Made by a program: the position numbers and the translations under genes
Part shown: piece by piece, positions 34,314 to 46,082 of the stretch
Position numbering within the stretch: position 1 is the stretch's first letter
How the letters are laid out: every line of letters begins with the position of its first letter
NCBI RefSeq assembly: GCF_910592395.1
Contig: NC_088316.1
Location: 682,001 to 746,000 of the forward strand
Direction of reading: 5' to 3'
From: Lineus longissimus
Lineage: Eukaryota > Nemertea > Pilidiophora > Heteronemertea > Lineidae
DNA: 64,000 bases
The notes under the pieces: model-generated
What the model was told of the DNA's origin: nothing
Databases searched by the model: none
Seen by the model: only the letters and a program-made list of their open reading frames with translations

Positions 34314-37111
34314 TCAGGACTGTCTTGGCTCTCTCACAGATGACACAGATGAAACCTGCTCAACAGATTGATTTCCTTCTGTTTCTAACGACTTCTTAAA
34401 CTCTCTCATCAAAATATCAGCTGCCAGACCCGGTGTTATGACACCTTTCATGACTCGCGTTTCCAAGTCTGGTATCACAGCCTTGACCTGCTTAGATGAC
34501 CGAAACATGTCCAGAATATTCTCCTTAATTTGACTCCACATCCAGATTTTTTGTTGCCGTTTGCGACGTAGTTCCAATTCTCCTTCTTCTAACATTGTTT
34601 CTCTGAAGTCTTCCATGATGTCCCAAAGGTCAGAGATTCTGTCACCAAATTTGGATGATACTCTAGTGATCTAAATTCAATGATAAATGAAAGGAATTAT
34701 AAATTGACACCCAAGAGGCACCGAGTTGGAGTCGGAAATTGATTACGGGTACAACTTCAAGGCTGCCAAGTGAACTTGGATGTGAAAACGACTTGTTAGC
34801 TTTGCACCTGTCTTCTTTGAAGTGCAAGTCTACTCCAACATCCCTGATGAAGCCCAGAGGGGCAGAAACACGCGTCGGTGGAGCAGCACAACAGTCCAAC
34901 AATATGGACCAGTGGACATCGTTGTAAACTACAGTTGTGGTACCAGTTTTACTTCCATCACACGGGTTGGCTAAAAAGGACGTTCTGGATTCACCTACTC
35001 ACCTTTGGTCTCCAGGCTTTGTTCTTCCTCCTGATGAGCCTCAGAGCACTCGAGTACTCAGATTGTATTCTCCTTGCTGCTGGGATCAGATCACCATCGG
35101 ATTTGTTGATCACCACCACATCGGCAACCTCAACTATGCCTTTCTTGATTCCTGAGAAGAGAATAGATGGATCAAGTTTAGGCCAGTTTAGCAATGTCTA
35201 GACTTGATAATGACGTTTGATCAATTATTCTCAAAGCTGTTTTTACTTATATTTCTAACAGGTTATCAACATCAATCAAAGACATCGGACAAGTAGTTCG
35301 TGACCAAGAGCCCAAAACAATACACAGGAAACATTGACAAATGGCCGAGTCAAAGTCATTCAAAGCAACCACAATATCTTCCACAGCAACATGCTCCTAC
35401 CTTGGAGTTCATCGCCAGCAGCTGGAGGTATCAGCAGACAGAACATGTCTACCATATCATTCACAGCAAACTCAGACTGGCCAACTCCTGCAGCAAAACA
35501 ACACAAAGTCTCATTGTTATATCACAGTTGGTCAAAAAAAACAACAGACTGTCAGACATTTTAACAGTTTTGGTAACAACACAAATTTTACAAATTTTGC
35601 AAACAACATCAATTGGAACAAATAGAAATTGCCAAAATTTACTTTTTGATAGGAAAACTTCAGGAACTTCCATTGTCCCAATTCAAAATTGTGAAAAACT
35701 CATATTTTGGAAATTTTGGCAAAAAGAGGCGTGCAAATTTGGCAGCTTTGAGTAAACTATTGTACCTACCAACAGTTTCAACCATGATAACATCGAATCC
35801 TGCTCCCTCGCACAGTACAATGGCTTCATTAGTATTCCTTGTTACACCGCCCAGAGTCCCACAGCTCGGGGAAGGGCGGATGTATGCATTCTTATCAACA
35901 GACAGCTGTGGCATCCTCGTTTTGTCGCCAAGTAGAGATCCTGTGATGGGAAAAATTAAAATTAAATTTTAAGACTTTTGAAGTTTTCCATTACAGACAG
36001 TTTTCCTATTTGACTTGAATAATAAAGGTTAAAAAATCTTACCTCCTGTTGTAGAAGAAGATGGATCAACTGCCAGGACAGCAACTTTATGACCTTTTGA
36101 TGTCAGAAACTTCCCCATTGCTTCAATGAAAGTACTTTTACCAGCTCCCGGGGGACCAGTTAAGCCTGAAATGAAAAGACAATACCGGTAACAATGGTAG
36201 AGAAGTATAAAATTCTTTGATAAAGATGATCATATGAACTGAGTTGGTTTTATAGCCCACAACATGTTTCTTGTTTTCTCAAAGGCATCTTTAGGGGAAG
36301 GATGAACATGTATTATAGGTTTAGAAAAAAACAGTCCAATTGGCGATATTCTCAACAACATGTTCAATAGTTGAGCTCGACCTGTTTTTTATACAATTAC
36401 CAACCAAACTCATGGGGAGGGATGATAGATTCAATTCACTGACTGTCTACTGGCAACTTCACTGAAAAAACCAACTCCATAAACACCCGAGAGCCTTACT
36501 GAGAAAGCCATATAGCCAGCCATTTAGGACTAAGATTTTAACAACTCACCAATTCTAAAACTTGAAACTTTCTGTGATGTTTTCTTCATCATTTCTCGCT
36601 GATGCAAAAGTATCTTTGTCAGCAGAACCTGTCCCATAGCTTTTCTACCGGGATGAGTTGACTCAACCAGTGTGATACCCCTTGCCAACGACGCCCTTTT
36701 CCCATCAAGTATACCCTCATACAACTCGTTGACCATTGGGTTATCATCTGTCACTGTCTGATCATCTATGGTGTAAGGGTTTGGGAGTTCAACAGAGTGA
36801 GTAAATATGCCTTGTTGATGGTGACGACACGGTTGGCTCAAAATAGGTGTTGGGCAAACTGAATCACAGAATCTAACACCAAACTTCTTTCCATGATAGC
36901 AACGTAATTCAAGCTTACTGAATCCCCATCCTTGTTCCTTGTAATCCATAGAGAACTTTCCATAAGAAGCAGCAGTGAAATAGTTCCTTTGATGAAGACA
37001 TGTCCAGACAGACTGTCTTTGAAGGGTTGAATTCCTCAAGGACGATGTCCAGCACGAGACCTTCACAACAGCAGTCCTCCAGTGAAAGGCTTCAAGTACA
37101 ATCCTTGTCAT
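34314..37111 (-). CDS. MMAA: Methylmalonic aciduria type A protein, mitochondrial GTPase
   Basis: Six exons on the minus strand: 37111-36550, 36165-36043, 35940-35770, 35487-35401, 35151-35003, 34670-34314; phases close and give 482 residues (human about 418). The protein is the G3E-type P-loop GTPase that loads and protects adenosylcobalamin on methylmalonyl-CoA mutase in the mitochondrial matrix. Landmarks: Walker A '[10 protein letters not shown]' (about 191), '[20 protein letters not shown]', '[14 protein letters not shown]', 'NKSDGDL' (about 330) and the C-terminal dimerisation helix '[11 protein letters not shown]'. The first 60 residues from the ATG at 37111 are Arg/Trp/Ser-rich, fitting a mitochondrial presequence. 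An in-frame upstream frame begins only with TTG and follows a splice-acceptor-like tactttcag near 37213, so a 5' UTR intron is likely. The N-terminal region is longer than in vertebrates, and the last ~20 residues are extra. Confidence 0.95.
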
Positions 37112-38365
37112 GGTTTTATGATGATCTTTGTGGCCGTCTCTGCTGGTGGTCTTCAAAGAGAAGTCATGAAAGAGTAGATTTTCATCTTTCCCAATTATCA
37201 ATCTTACTGAAAGTAAATAACAAAATATCAGGCTCCCGACAGCCTCGTCCGAAAAAGGTCACCTATAGGCCCAAGTCTCATCCGACAAATGATTTTAAGT
37301 ACATAAATTTTCAAAACGGCTGTAATGCACTTCAATTCAGGTTATTTATGCAACAGCTACAAAACTCTTGGAAAACCAACACTTCAGTATCTTTGAACGA
37401 TCCTTTTTAGATGGCCAACTCAAACAGATTAAGCATGTAAGGGTTTTTTTAGTCAACAAACGTTGAAAAGCTGTCTGCTCGGAAGGTCACTTTTTATTTT
37501 CACCTCAGCAAGATCGATTTCCGTCTCTGCCGTTTTCAAAAACCTTGTCTTCACGGCCACAATATCATAAATACACATCCATCATTGAAATTCTATCCCT
37601 ATTATATCAATAAAACACTTTCCCTCGTTTTCATATCAAAATAACTAAGCTTATATCATGTGAATTTAATATTTTTGACCAAGATTGAAGTGCGTGCGGC
37701 TAATGTGGAATCACTGGAATGGAATGGTTGCCTCGGCGAAAAAAAAGTGTGTACTTCGCGTCACGTACATTGATGTACATGACTGTATCTGAATTTTGTC
37801 TGCAATTAAAACATCAATTAAATCATATTGGATCGAATCATTTTGATAACAGAATAAGTAAGATATATCAACATTGCATCAGACGTGCACCATGTATATA
37901 TTTCATAAAGAAGTAGTGCTGCATTTTCCCAAATAAGCTGAAGGAATGTAAAAAGTTCCCACACTTTACTTCCATTCCAATCAATAAACAAAAAAACAAG
38001 AGCATCACAAAGCAAGGCATGTTTCCCCTTAGGGTAACTAGACTAAAGGTATCCCGCATGGGGTTTGGGTGCACACTGGTTGGTTTGATAGAATTATGCC
38101 ATCAGCCTGTAAACGAGATCCTTTGTTGATGTGCCATGTGGCCTAGCATCCAGGACATCGTCATGGCCATGATGGGGCCATAAGTCCTGACCAGTCCAAG
38201 TGATGTACATTTCATTTAGCTTATAGATTTACTAGAATTGACCGTTTTTTCCCTGGGCTCATTATGGTAACATCATATTCTTTTTTTAGGAACCATCTCT
38301 CCACATGAATCGCGATGATGATGTAGCCGTCGACTCCTCTTACTACTTTCAATTTGAAATCCATA
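37112..38365. promoter_or_regulatory. Divergent promoter region between MMAA and ADCK2
   Basis: The 1.25-kb interval separates two head-to-head genes for mitochondrial proteins. A minus-strand acceptor-like tactttcag near 37213 and a plus-strand ttttttag near 38290 suggest each gene has a non-coding first exon inside the interval, so the transcription starts may be only a few hundred bases apart. No TATA box is obvious. Small ORFs here (37719-38074) look non-coding. Confidence 0.4.
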
Positions 38366-41300
38366 ATGTCGTCAATGTGTCGGATTCACTCCATACTTTG
38401 TAGAGGGATAAAGAATGCATCCTCTTTCAAGTGTGGTGGACTCTCGCAAAACATCTTGATGTCACAACTCCAAATTACGACAAAGACCTATCCTCATTTG
38501 CAGAAAATTCCTCAGAAATTTAGCACCAGTACTAGTGGCACTGGAACTAAACTTTGCTCACATGTCAGGGCACCCGGGCCCCTAGTTTTGAAAACTATGG
38601 TTGCATTAACAATGCCATTATCTTTCAAATCCGCATTTGACAGACTGCTGGGGAATAAGGAAATGATTATACCGACGGTTGGTAATGATGACAATATACC
38701 CAGGGAAGTATATCAGGAAGTCGTAATAATAAAAAGAGAGCCTGGTTTTCTCATGAAAATAGTTTACTTCTTCTGGAATGTTCTACGGATATCGTTCAGG
38801 ACGATACGAATTATTTGCACTTTAGTGCCATTGTTCTGTTTTTATCCGTTGACTTGGACGAGTGTTTGGATCAATGAAAAATGGTGGAATTTGCTAGTTT
38901 TGGCTATCCAGTCTATTGGGCCAACGTTTGTTAAGCTCGGACAGTGGGCGAGCACAAGGCGTGATCTCTTCTCTGATAATTTTTGCAATAAACTTTCCAA
39001 ACTTCACCGACGGACGAAACCACATTCATGGTACTTCACAAAGAAGAAACTGGAGAAGGGATTCGGCAAGCGTTGGAAGGAAATTCTGAAATTTGATGAC
39101 AAGCATCACCCGATAGGTTCTGGATGTGTTGCTCAGGTGAGGGTGAACAACAACAAATTACTGATCCTAGTTTGTGGACCAACTTTTAAGACCAGTTAGT
39201 GCCCTTGTTCAGGCTGTGGAACCAAAATAGTTCTCTGTCCCCCCCTCCCCAATACATGTGCAGCCTCTATACACTGGCATGTATGTTGAGCATTTCTTAT
39301 TACCGCTGGTGGACTTTCAAATTTTTCCTTTTGTTGTGAAAGTTCTAGTATGTCTTGCTCAATTCCAGGTTTACAAGGCATACATGCCCCAAGAGATGGT
39401 GCTAGATGATGATGTCCTCAACGAAATTCTGCTCGAAATCGAAGATCATGATGATCCAACAATTATGGACGGTGAGAATGGACTAAAAATTGCCAATTTC
39501 ACACATACTCTAAATCCTAATGATCGGACCAGTATTGTGGTCTAAAACCTCTAAAAATGGCCTCAATTCATGACTTTATTTAACTCGGGTGCCCAGGTCA
39601 CTATGATCAACACTACCATCTGTTGTTCATAATGATACGCTTCCTTTTTCAGCGTTTGAGGTGCTGGGATTTCATGACATCATCGGTCAGATCGACAAGG
39701 GATTAGATGACGACAGTGATGCGAATTCAAGTTTTGAGGGAAAGCCGTATGTCGGTAAGATTTGTTTCCGATTGTGTTGTCTCGTGGGCGAGTTTCAAAA
39801 AGTGAATTCCGTCCGACAGTTTTATTTTCCACTTCAGTGGATAGCTGTGTCCCCCTGTGAAAAACCAAGGATGGATTGACGACCACATCATTAACAGGTT
39901 AATTGGGGACTCTCAGTTGAAGGGAAATACCAGTAAATGAAAGCACAAAAATGATTGCACCACATGTGAAAATATCTTTTTGCTAATTTTGTGAAATATT
40001 TTTCTCTTCACCTTTGGTGACATTTTCCTTTTTTCCTGCAGAGACTGCCAAGCGGCCGCATGCTGTGCCACTGCCCTCTGTTGCTGGAAAGACAGCTGGA
40101 CAGATCAAACCTCCCAAGTTGGACAAAGCCAAGCCACCTCCTGCCCGACCTGGCCCACAAGCACCACCAAGCAAGGAAGGAGATTCTGGACCACCTCCTG
40201 GCCTCGTCCCTGTTGCTGTCAAGGTATAAATACTTTTACGACATCTAAAACTGTAAACTGACAAATTTTTGTGGGAAATTGTTTTGCAAATTTTGCGTAC
40301 ACTGCAGTACAGTAGTGGTCAGTAAGTAAAACCTTGCAAATCACACAAAAAACATTTAAATATTTCGTAAAAACATGCAGCGTAGCAAGAAGACCCATGC
40401 TGATGACATTTCGTCTGTCGTTGACCTTTAACAAAAACGTATTGTTACCTGAAAGTTATATGTTTTTGCCTCTGATGATGTCACATGAACCCTAACAGCA
40501 CTTCCTGGTGGATTTGATCGGTCACTATACCATTCTGCACTTGTTTCTAGTAGCCTGAACTAAATGGTCTAGTCACAGAATTAGAGCTAAAAGCTCTCAA
40601 TCTTTCGACTTTTCAGGTGCTTCATCCCGGCATTTATCGCGCTGTCCAACGAGACATAAAGATACTGCGTTTTCTTGCCAAAGTGGTCGAGTTCATCTTC
40701 CCGAATTTGAAGTGGCTGAGTGTGAGAGAGTGTGTGGAGGAGTTTGCTGACCTCATGGAGAGACAGGTAAATCCGATGGGGAAAACTCCAGGATCATCAG
40801 GTTCACGATCCCGTCTTCTTCTTCAGCTTTCACTCCATTCTTTGACGTGTTATTCTCGGGGGTGTCCCTCCTCCAAGGCAAGAGAAGCTTGCAAATAGTT
40901 AGGCACCATTTGGATTTCTTGGCCTAGTGACTGTCTCTAGCCAGAGGTAGAGTCTGTCGCAAGCTAGACATGTTTCTCAATTGGTGGGGTCTTGTGCTTA
41001 CCCTGTCATAGGCATAGGCACTAGGTGGAACCTTGGATTTACGCCTCATTTAATCAAAGGACAAAGCAATTTTCGGGTTATGTTTCTTGCTCATGGACAC
41101 AATAATGAACACACATGTATTGTAAGGATAACATTTAGAACCTGTTATAAATATTTTCAGATTGACCTCAGAGTTGAAGCCAGATGCCTTGACAAGTTTT
41201 ACGACAACTTCGAAGATAACCCCAACATCCGTTTTCCCCGCCCAGTACGTCCATTCGTGAAGAGGAGCATCCTAGTTGAGACATTTGAGGAGGGAGAACC

Positions 41301-43280
41301 AATGTCTAAGTACATGCGACGAGATATCCAAGCTGCTGAGGGGCTGAAGGAGAAGATAGCTTCCATCGGTATTGAGGCCTTACTTCAAATGGTAAGTTCA
41401 GTGCCTTGGTGTACTTAGTACCTTAGTCGTACTGGTCCTGGTTGTTTTGTCACTAATGCTGGTGTTAAGTCTAATAGACTCAGATTAAGGTGATAACGCC
41501 TAGTTGAGTTAATGGGTGATATGAATAAAGACTAGCAAATGCTATTACTCCAGTTTTGTACAGGAAGGCCTAGTGTAAATGTACATGTACATGGAGATTT
41601 AGATGAAAGCATTTACTAGTTTTTATTCATATCACCCATTGTCAACAGAAAAAAACTTGTTTCAAACAAAAATTGACACCAGCAGCACACGCTAGTGCAG
41701 CAACTATCATTGGATACAAATTGTGGTGTTTCAAGTCAATTACATGTCTCTTTCTGGGTTTTTTCAGATATTTCAAGATAACTTTGTCCATGGAGACCTC
41801 CATCCTGGGAATATCCTAATAATGAATGCAGCTGAATTTGAACAACAAGTAAGTTGTAATGACATGTATTTCTCAAAATTAACTGTGGGGCTATTGCTTA
41901 GCCGAGTCAGATTCATTTCCGGAGACTGTTAGTGTTAGGAGTTCAGGTTTTCTGGTTTACTACATGTATACATGTACTGATGAGCATGGTGTCAGTCAGC
42001 TGTCCTACTGCAATATGCAACTTCTTAGACCATGTTATTATTGTACATTAGATTCTGTACAAAGTTTTCTGATAATTTAGACTGGGGGGCTGAATTTGTC
42101 TAACCTGGGGGGTCAAATGTTCATGTGACATTCCAGAATCACAGAATGTATGATTCTATTTGTGTCATGTTGTTATTCCAGGACGACTCGAAATTGGTCC
42201 TCGTTGACGTGTGCGATACTCTGATCATAAACGTCAAGCCGGTTGAGTGTCCTCTGCGGCTTGTCCTGTTAGATGTCGGCATCGTCTCCCAGCTCAGCGA
42301 GAAAGATAAAGAGAACTTCACTGAGGTATTCAGGGCTGTCGTCCTCGGCGAAGTAAGTCAACACTTGATATTTTTGTTCAAAATTTCACGATTTTTGTTA
42401 TGTATATCAAAGCTGTTCAATTAGGGCAAGTTTCAAAAAGTGAATTCCGTCCGACACTTTTACTTTACGCTTGCTCAATATTGTGAAAAATCTGTTCAAC
42501 TGAAAAACATTATCAAATTAACTGTGTATCGGTTGTTAGCCTTGAGCTGCATCTTGTCTCTGGTTTTCATTGCTCTCCCTGTTGTTGGTCAAAGTGACAA
42601 CTAGACTGACTAGTTTCTTGGTTAGAATTCGAAGCTGTTTCACAATCTCCCCTGGCAAAGGTCCACCAGTACACGCAGGTGTACACGAATCATTTGGGAA
42701 AATTATCGAAGTCCTGTGGACCAATCAACTTGACACTTAACCTCGTCCGCAGACTTCGTATTGCTATCCCTTGAAATTGTGATGATGTATCCTGTCTCTT
42801 CAGGGTGAGAAGGTAGGAGAGCTGCTCCTGGATAATGCGTGTCATCAGGAGTGTGTGAATATGCAAGGCTTCAAGGACGACATCGCTGACATCGTGAATG
42901 CGGCAAGAAAGCAAACGATAAAACTTGGGAAGGTAGGTGCAGGCAGTGTTCTGTTAAACTGGGAAATTGTGTTTGACCTGCTTCATCAAAAGTAGGGCTG
43001 CATGTAGAGAGAAAAGGAAGAGGAAGGAGACTTGAATGAGACAAAATATTTCCTGCACGTTAAGCTTTCCTGTTGTTTAGTCTCTAATTCTTTTCAGATC
43101 CAAGCTGCCGAGCTTCTAACTAGTGTCTTCTCAACACTCAGCCGACACAAAGTGAAACTGGAGAGTAATTTTGCCTCGATCGTCATTGCGATCATGGTTC
43201 TGGAAGGACTCGGTCGCGTATTAGATCCCGAGTTGGATCTACTGGAAAAGGCTCGACCCATGCTTCTCTCTTCATCATGA
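38366..43280 (+). CDS. ADCK2: AarF domain-containing atypical kinase 2
   Basis: Ten exons: 38366-39136, 39369-39471, 39653-39754, 40042-40223, 40617-40766, 41161-41391, 41768-41848, 42182-42352, 42804-42932, 43098-43280. All phases close; 700 residues against about 626 in human. The UbiB/COQ8 family is mitochondrial, and ADCK2 is linked to coenzyme Q and lipid metabolism. Motifs: the family KxGQ as 'FVKLGQWAS' (about 190), the nucleotide loop 'PIGSGCVAQVYKA' (about 250), catalytic Lys in 'VAVKVLHPG', catalytic loop 'FVHGDLHPGNIL' (about 520) and the metal-binding 'LLDVG' (about 570). Between the nucleotide loop and the catalytic Lys lies a long acidic then Pro/Lys-rich insertion encoded by exons 2-4. 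A presequence-like basic N-terminus and a hydrophobic segment (about 130-165) precede the kinase. The start is the first ATG in frame; the frame extends only to a TTG upstream. AATAAA occurs at 43613. Confidence 0.95.
39793..39830 (+). repeat. Dispersed repeat, copy 1 of 2
   Basis: The segment 'tttcaaaaagtgaattccgt' plus 'ccgacagttttattttccac' recurs with few changes at 42427-42466 ('ccgacacttttactttacgc'). Both lie in ADCK2 introns in the same orientation. Origin unknown. Confidence 0.7.
41511..41640. repeat. Long inverted repeat in ADCK2 intron 6
   Basis: The arms at 41511-41543 (starting AATGGGTGATATGAATAAAG) and 41608-41640 are complementary over 33 nt with two mismatches, separated by 64 nt. 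It resembles a miniature foldback insertion, or could form an RNA stem in the intron. Confidence 0.85.
42427..42466 (+). repeat. Dispersed repeat, copy 2 of 2
   Basis: Second copy of the ADCK2 intronic repeat also found at 39793-39830. It begins 14 nt after an in-frame stop that follows the exon at 42182-42352. Confidence 0.7.
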
Positions 43281-44369
43281 TAATAGCCATACTGCACATA
43301 AATCCAAGGGACAATACAAGAGAGAGCTGACCTTTGATGAACCCTATTAGGTGGCACAGCGAATGTGTCTTACGGTGCCTGTCATCACTTAACTTTGTTC
43401 ATTCTGTTTCTAGAGTATTTGCAAGTCCCTGACACAAAAAGTGTCATTCAAGGACATTTGTTTGAGGGGTGAATCTACTTTGACAGTTTTCCAATCTGAG
43501 TCATTATGAGAAGGAACACACAGTCAGGTCAGTGGGCATAAGATGTACATGAACTGTATGTCGGTTGCCAGAGCTTGGTTGAAGTTCCTTGGGTGATTAG
43601 GCAATCGACGCCAATAAAGGCCCAGGATGAATATCTCTAAGGGAATCTTTTGTTAAAGTCCACTCACTGCTAAAAAGCAGGTCGAGGACATATGCTTTAT
43701 TCACTACTATAAGTTTATGTCTGTTGATTTCATCAGTGCAGCTTCGTGTAAAATTGCCATGGTGGAAGAGGTATCTACACACTAGTGACCTAAACATCCT
43801 AAAGGGGGAGGACATTTGCATTTAGTATGATTGTGTGCTTGATCTCTGTCATTTTTGTTTACACTAAGTTTTAAATTTCAATCATGACATTTTAATTGAA
43901 GCAACATGTATATAACAGCTAAATGTACATAAAGTGATTTATATGACAATAAATTCACAATGCTATACTTCATCTCGGTTGATTGTTTTGTTGCGTTTTG
44001 AATGAGTATGGTTGTGACTATGTCTCTGAAGTGACCAGGAAACGTCTTGACCACTGACGGTCATTTGAGAAAGTGGAACATCCTGTTGAGACAATGAGGC
44101 CAGCTCTTTATTATTCAACGGACGCATTTCTCTCACATTTAAGGACAGCAAGTTTCAGTCCCAATGGGTTTCTAAACAGCTCGAGGTTCAACTGTGTGCC
44201 ATTGACATATGTGACAATGTGACAACGACGTGTGCAGTGGCACAAGTAAAAGAGGATTAGACCTCGACTATGATTGTGCTACCATGCCACTGACAGTGAT
44301 GGTTTGATTTGAATGGACTGGCTGGGTCAGTCTTCTGACACTCGGTCGTTTTACTGTTCGTGATATCGA

Positions 44370-44500
44370 AGAAAATACAGACTTCGCCGGCTCGCCCGTC
44401 CGCGGCCGCCCGTCTTCCCCACCCGAAGACACTGTCACTCCATTCCCCCGGCGAGTTGGTAATTTGTCGCGCCTTACGTCAACGAAGTCATGTGACGCGA
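44370..44500 (+). promoter_or_regulatory. CpG-rich candidate promoter of RAB9
   Basis: The only CpG-dense patch in this intergenic interval (Not I-like gcggccgc core at 44402). At 44487-44496 sits GTCATGTGAC, a palindromic E-box of the MITF/TFE type that in animals regulates lysosomal genes. RAB9 acts in late endosomes, so the match is suggestive only. Transcription from here is inferred from position. Confidence 0.3.
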
Positions 44501-45422
44501 GAAAATTAACTTCCTCCATTTTTGCATGTTTTTGCAACATAAAGCGTGTTTTTGGTGAACTCCGATTGGTTTTCTCCTTCCAATTTGATCGATCAAGTTG
44601 TTTTCTATCCATTTCATCAAACAGAAGTTGGGTAGGTATTGCTCTTCCAGCCGTTTGCGAGAAATTCGATGTGGAAACCACTTAAAAAATTGGCAAAAAA
44701 TGGTGTAACAGGAAGTGTTGTCTCTAGAAAAAAATCATAAAACGTGCACGTAGAGCAGTGCATTTCCACTGGCACTATCCAATATGGAATATGTTGGATG
44801 AAGATGGAGGAAATTGAAGAGTCGCTCTATAGACGGATTGCGAAAATAAATTTCTGCCATTTTGAAAAGTCCTTTTCACAAGCAGTGTAACTTTACCATG
44901 ACATAAAAGTGTACATTTTTTAAATCAAATCATCACCAAAAGCATTCAAAATATTATGAACATTGGTAATCGTGGACAACTTCGGACCAATTGCATGCTT
45001 TTGGTCAACCCATGTTTTTGGTTTCATAGCAGACACTTCAGTCACTCTGACTCTAGCCTTTTTGAGTCCCAGAAAAAATTCAGTCCTGAAACTGCCAAAT
45101 GCAGATTCCCAGTGCTACGGACCAAGTGCTGGTCAACGTCAAAGCAGCTGTATAAATTCCACCAGCCCAAAATATAGCCAACTTGTCATTCAATAACCAC
45201 CTCGAACATCCTTTGAAAGTGGTTACATGAATAACGCACAAGTCACATCATCATCGCCAGCATTAATCATGAAGTACGTGTATTGATTTTCTGTGTCAAT
45301 GCCTGATAACTCTGTTACCAATTTAATTTTTAATGGTTATTGTTAGTTTTCAGGTGTCATGCGCTGTGTGAGGCGAAGTGTACATTTAATGTGCTTGGGT
45401 GTTAGTGGATTGATTCTGACTA

Positions 45423-45497
45423 AGGCCAGACTTTTTTTATACCTTGGTTAGCGTACGTTTTATATAACCAAGCTATAAAAAAAGTCTGGCCTAACCG
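45423..45497. repeat. Imperfect inverted repeat, about 30-bp arms
   Basis: 'taaggccagactttttttat' continuing to 'ccttggtta' pairs with 'taaccaagctataaaaaaag' continuing to 'tctggccta' across a short centre. This is a compact foldback; it may be a solo miniature element. Confidence 0.8.
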
Positions 45498-46082
45498 TGT
45501 TTCCGCAATCGTTGCAATGTCAGTAGTTGGTGTAGCATTATACATTTAGCCGCAATTTATTCCCAATTTCCTTTTACACGAGCAAGTGTTCATGTCAATT
45601 GTCATGCATATTCGACGTGAAGCCAATTTGACTTCATTCAGGTTTTTGGAGGATCTGCACCCTACGGTTACATGCATTCCCAATAAAATGTTTGTGTTTT
45701 TTAGATGCACGGCTAAGAATGATATTGGAAAACCTACACTGCTGTGGACTACATGTACTCTATCATTTTGTGTCATTGATTTTCTCCTCCGGCTCTATCC
45801 ACTACATTTTGCATTGTGTATGTTGTTTGTAGTTGTTGCAAATACAGCATAAATGTTGCCTTGAATATTGGTCCGATTATCAAAGGTATGGAAACCTTTT
45901 GATATTTGATCGTTGTGCGATAACTGATCTAATAGAGTAGTTTCTTTACTGTTTTCAGATAATGGTTTAAAGAGTAAGAAATGTGCTGCCAGCAGATTCC
46001 AGTGCACTGACGGGCATCAGATTCAGAATATAAAAGCAGGATAGTCTTTCTGGGGCGGGTTGCAGCCGACAGCGTTGTACCA

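Larger units (their letters stand above)
43281..46082. other. ADCK2 3' UTR and RAB9 upstream region
   Basis: AATAAA at 43613-43618 and a second near 43949 can end ADCK2. A GC- and CpG-rich patch at about 44370-44480 is the best promoter candidate for RAB9. A splice-acceptor-like 'ttactgttttcag' at about 45959 suggests the RAB9 coding exon begins its mRNA segment at 45960 after a 5' UTR intron. An imperfect inverted repeat lies at 45423-45497. The minus-strand ORF at 44268-44681 begins at GTG and looks like antisense of the GC-rich patch. Confidence 0.45.

Noticed and set aside
37112-37201. Thirty-residue N-terminal extension of MMAA
   Set aside because: The frame starts with TTG and a splice acceptor lies just upstream; the ATG at 37111 begins the presequence.
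44268-44681. 137-residue minus-strand ORF upstream of RAB9
   Set aside because: Opens with GTG and covers a CpG-rich promoter-like patch, where stop codons are rare by composition; no homology recognised and no splice partner.
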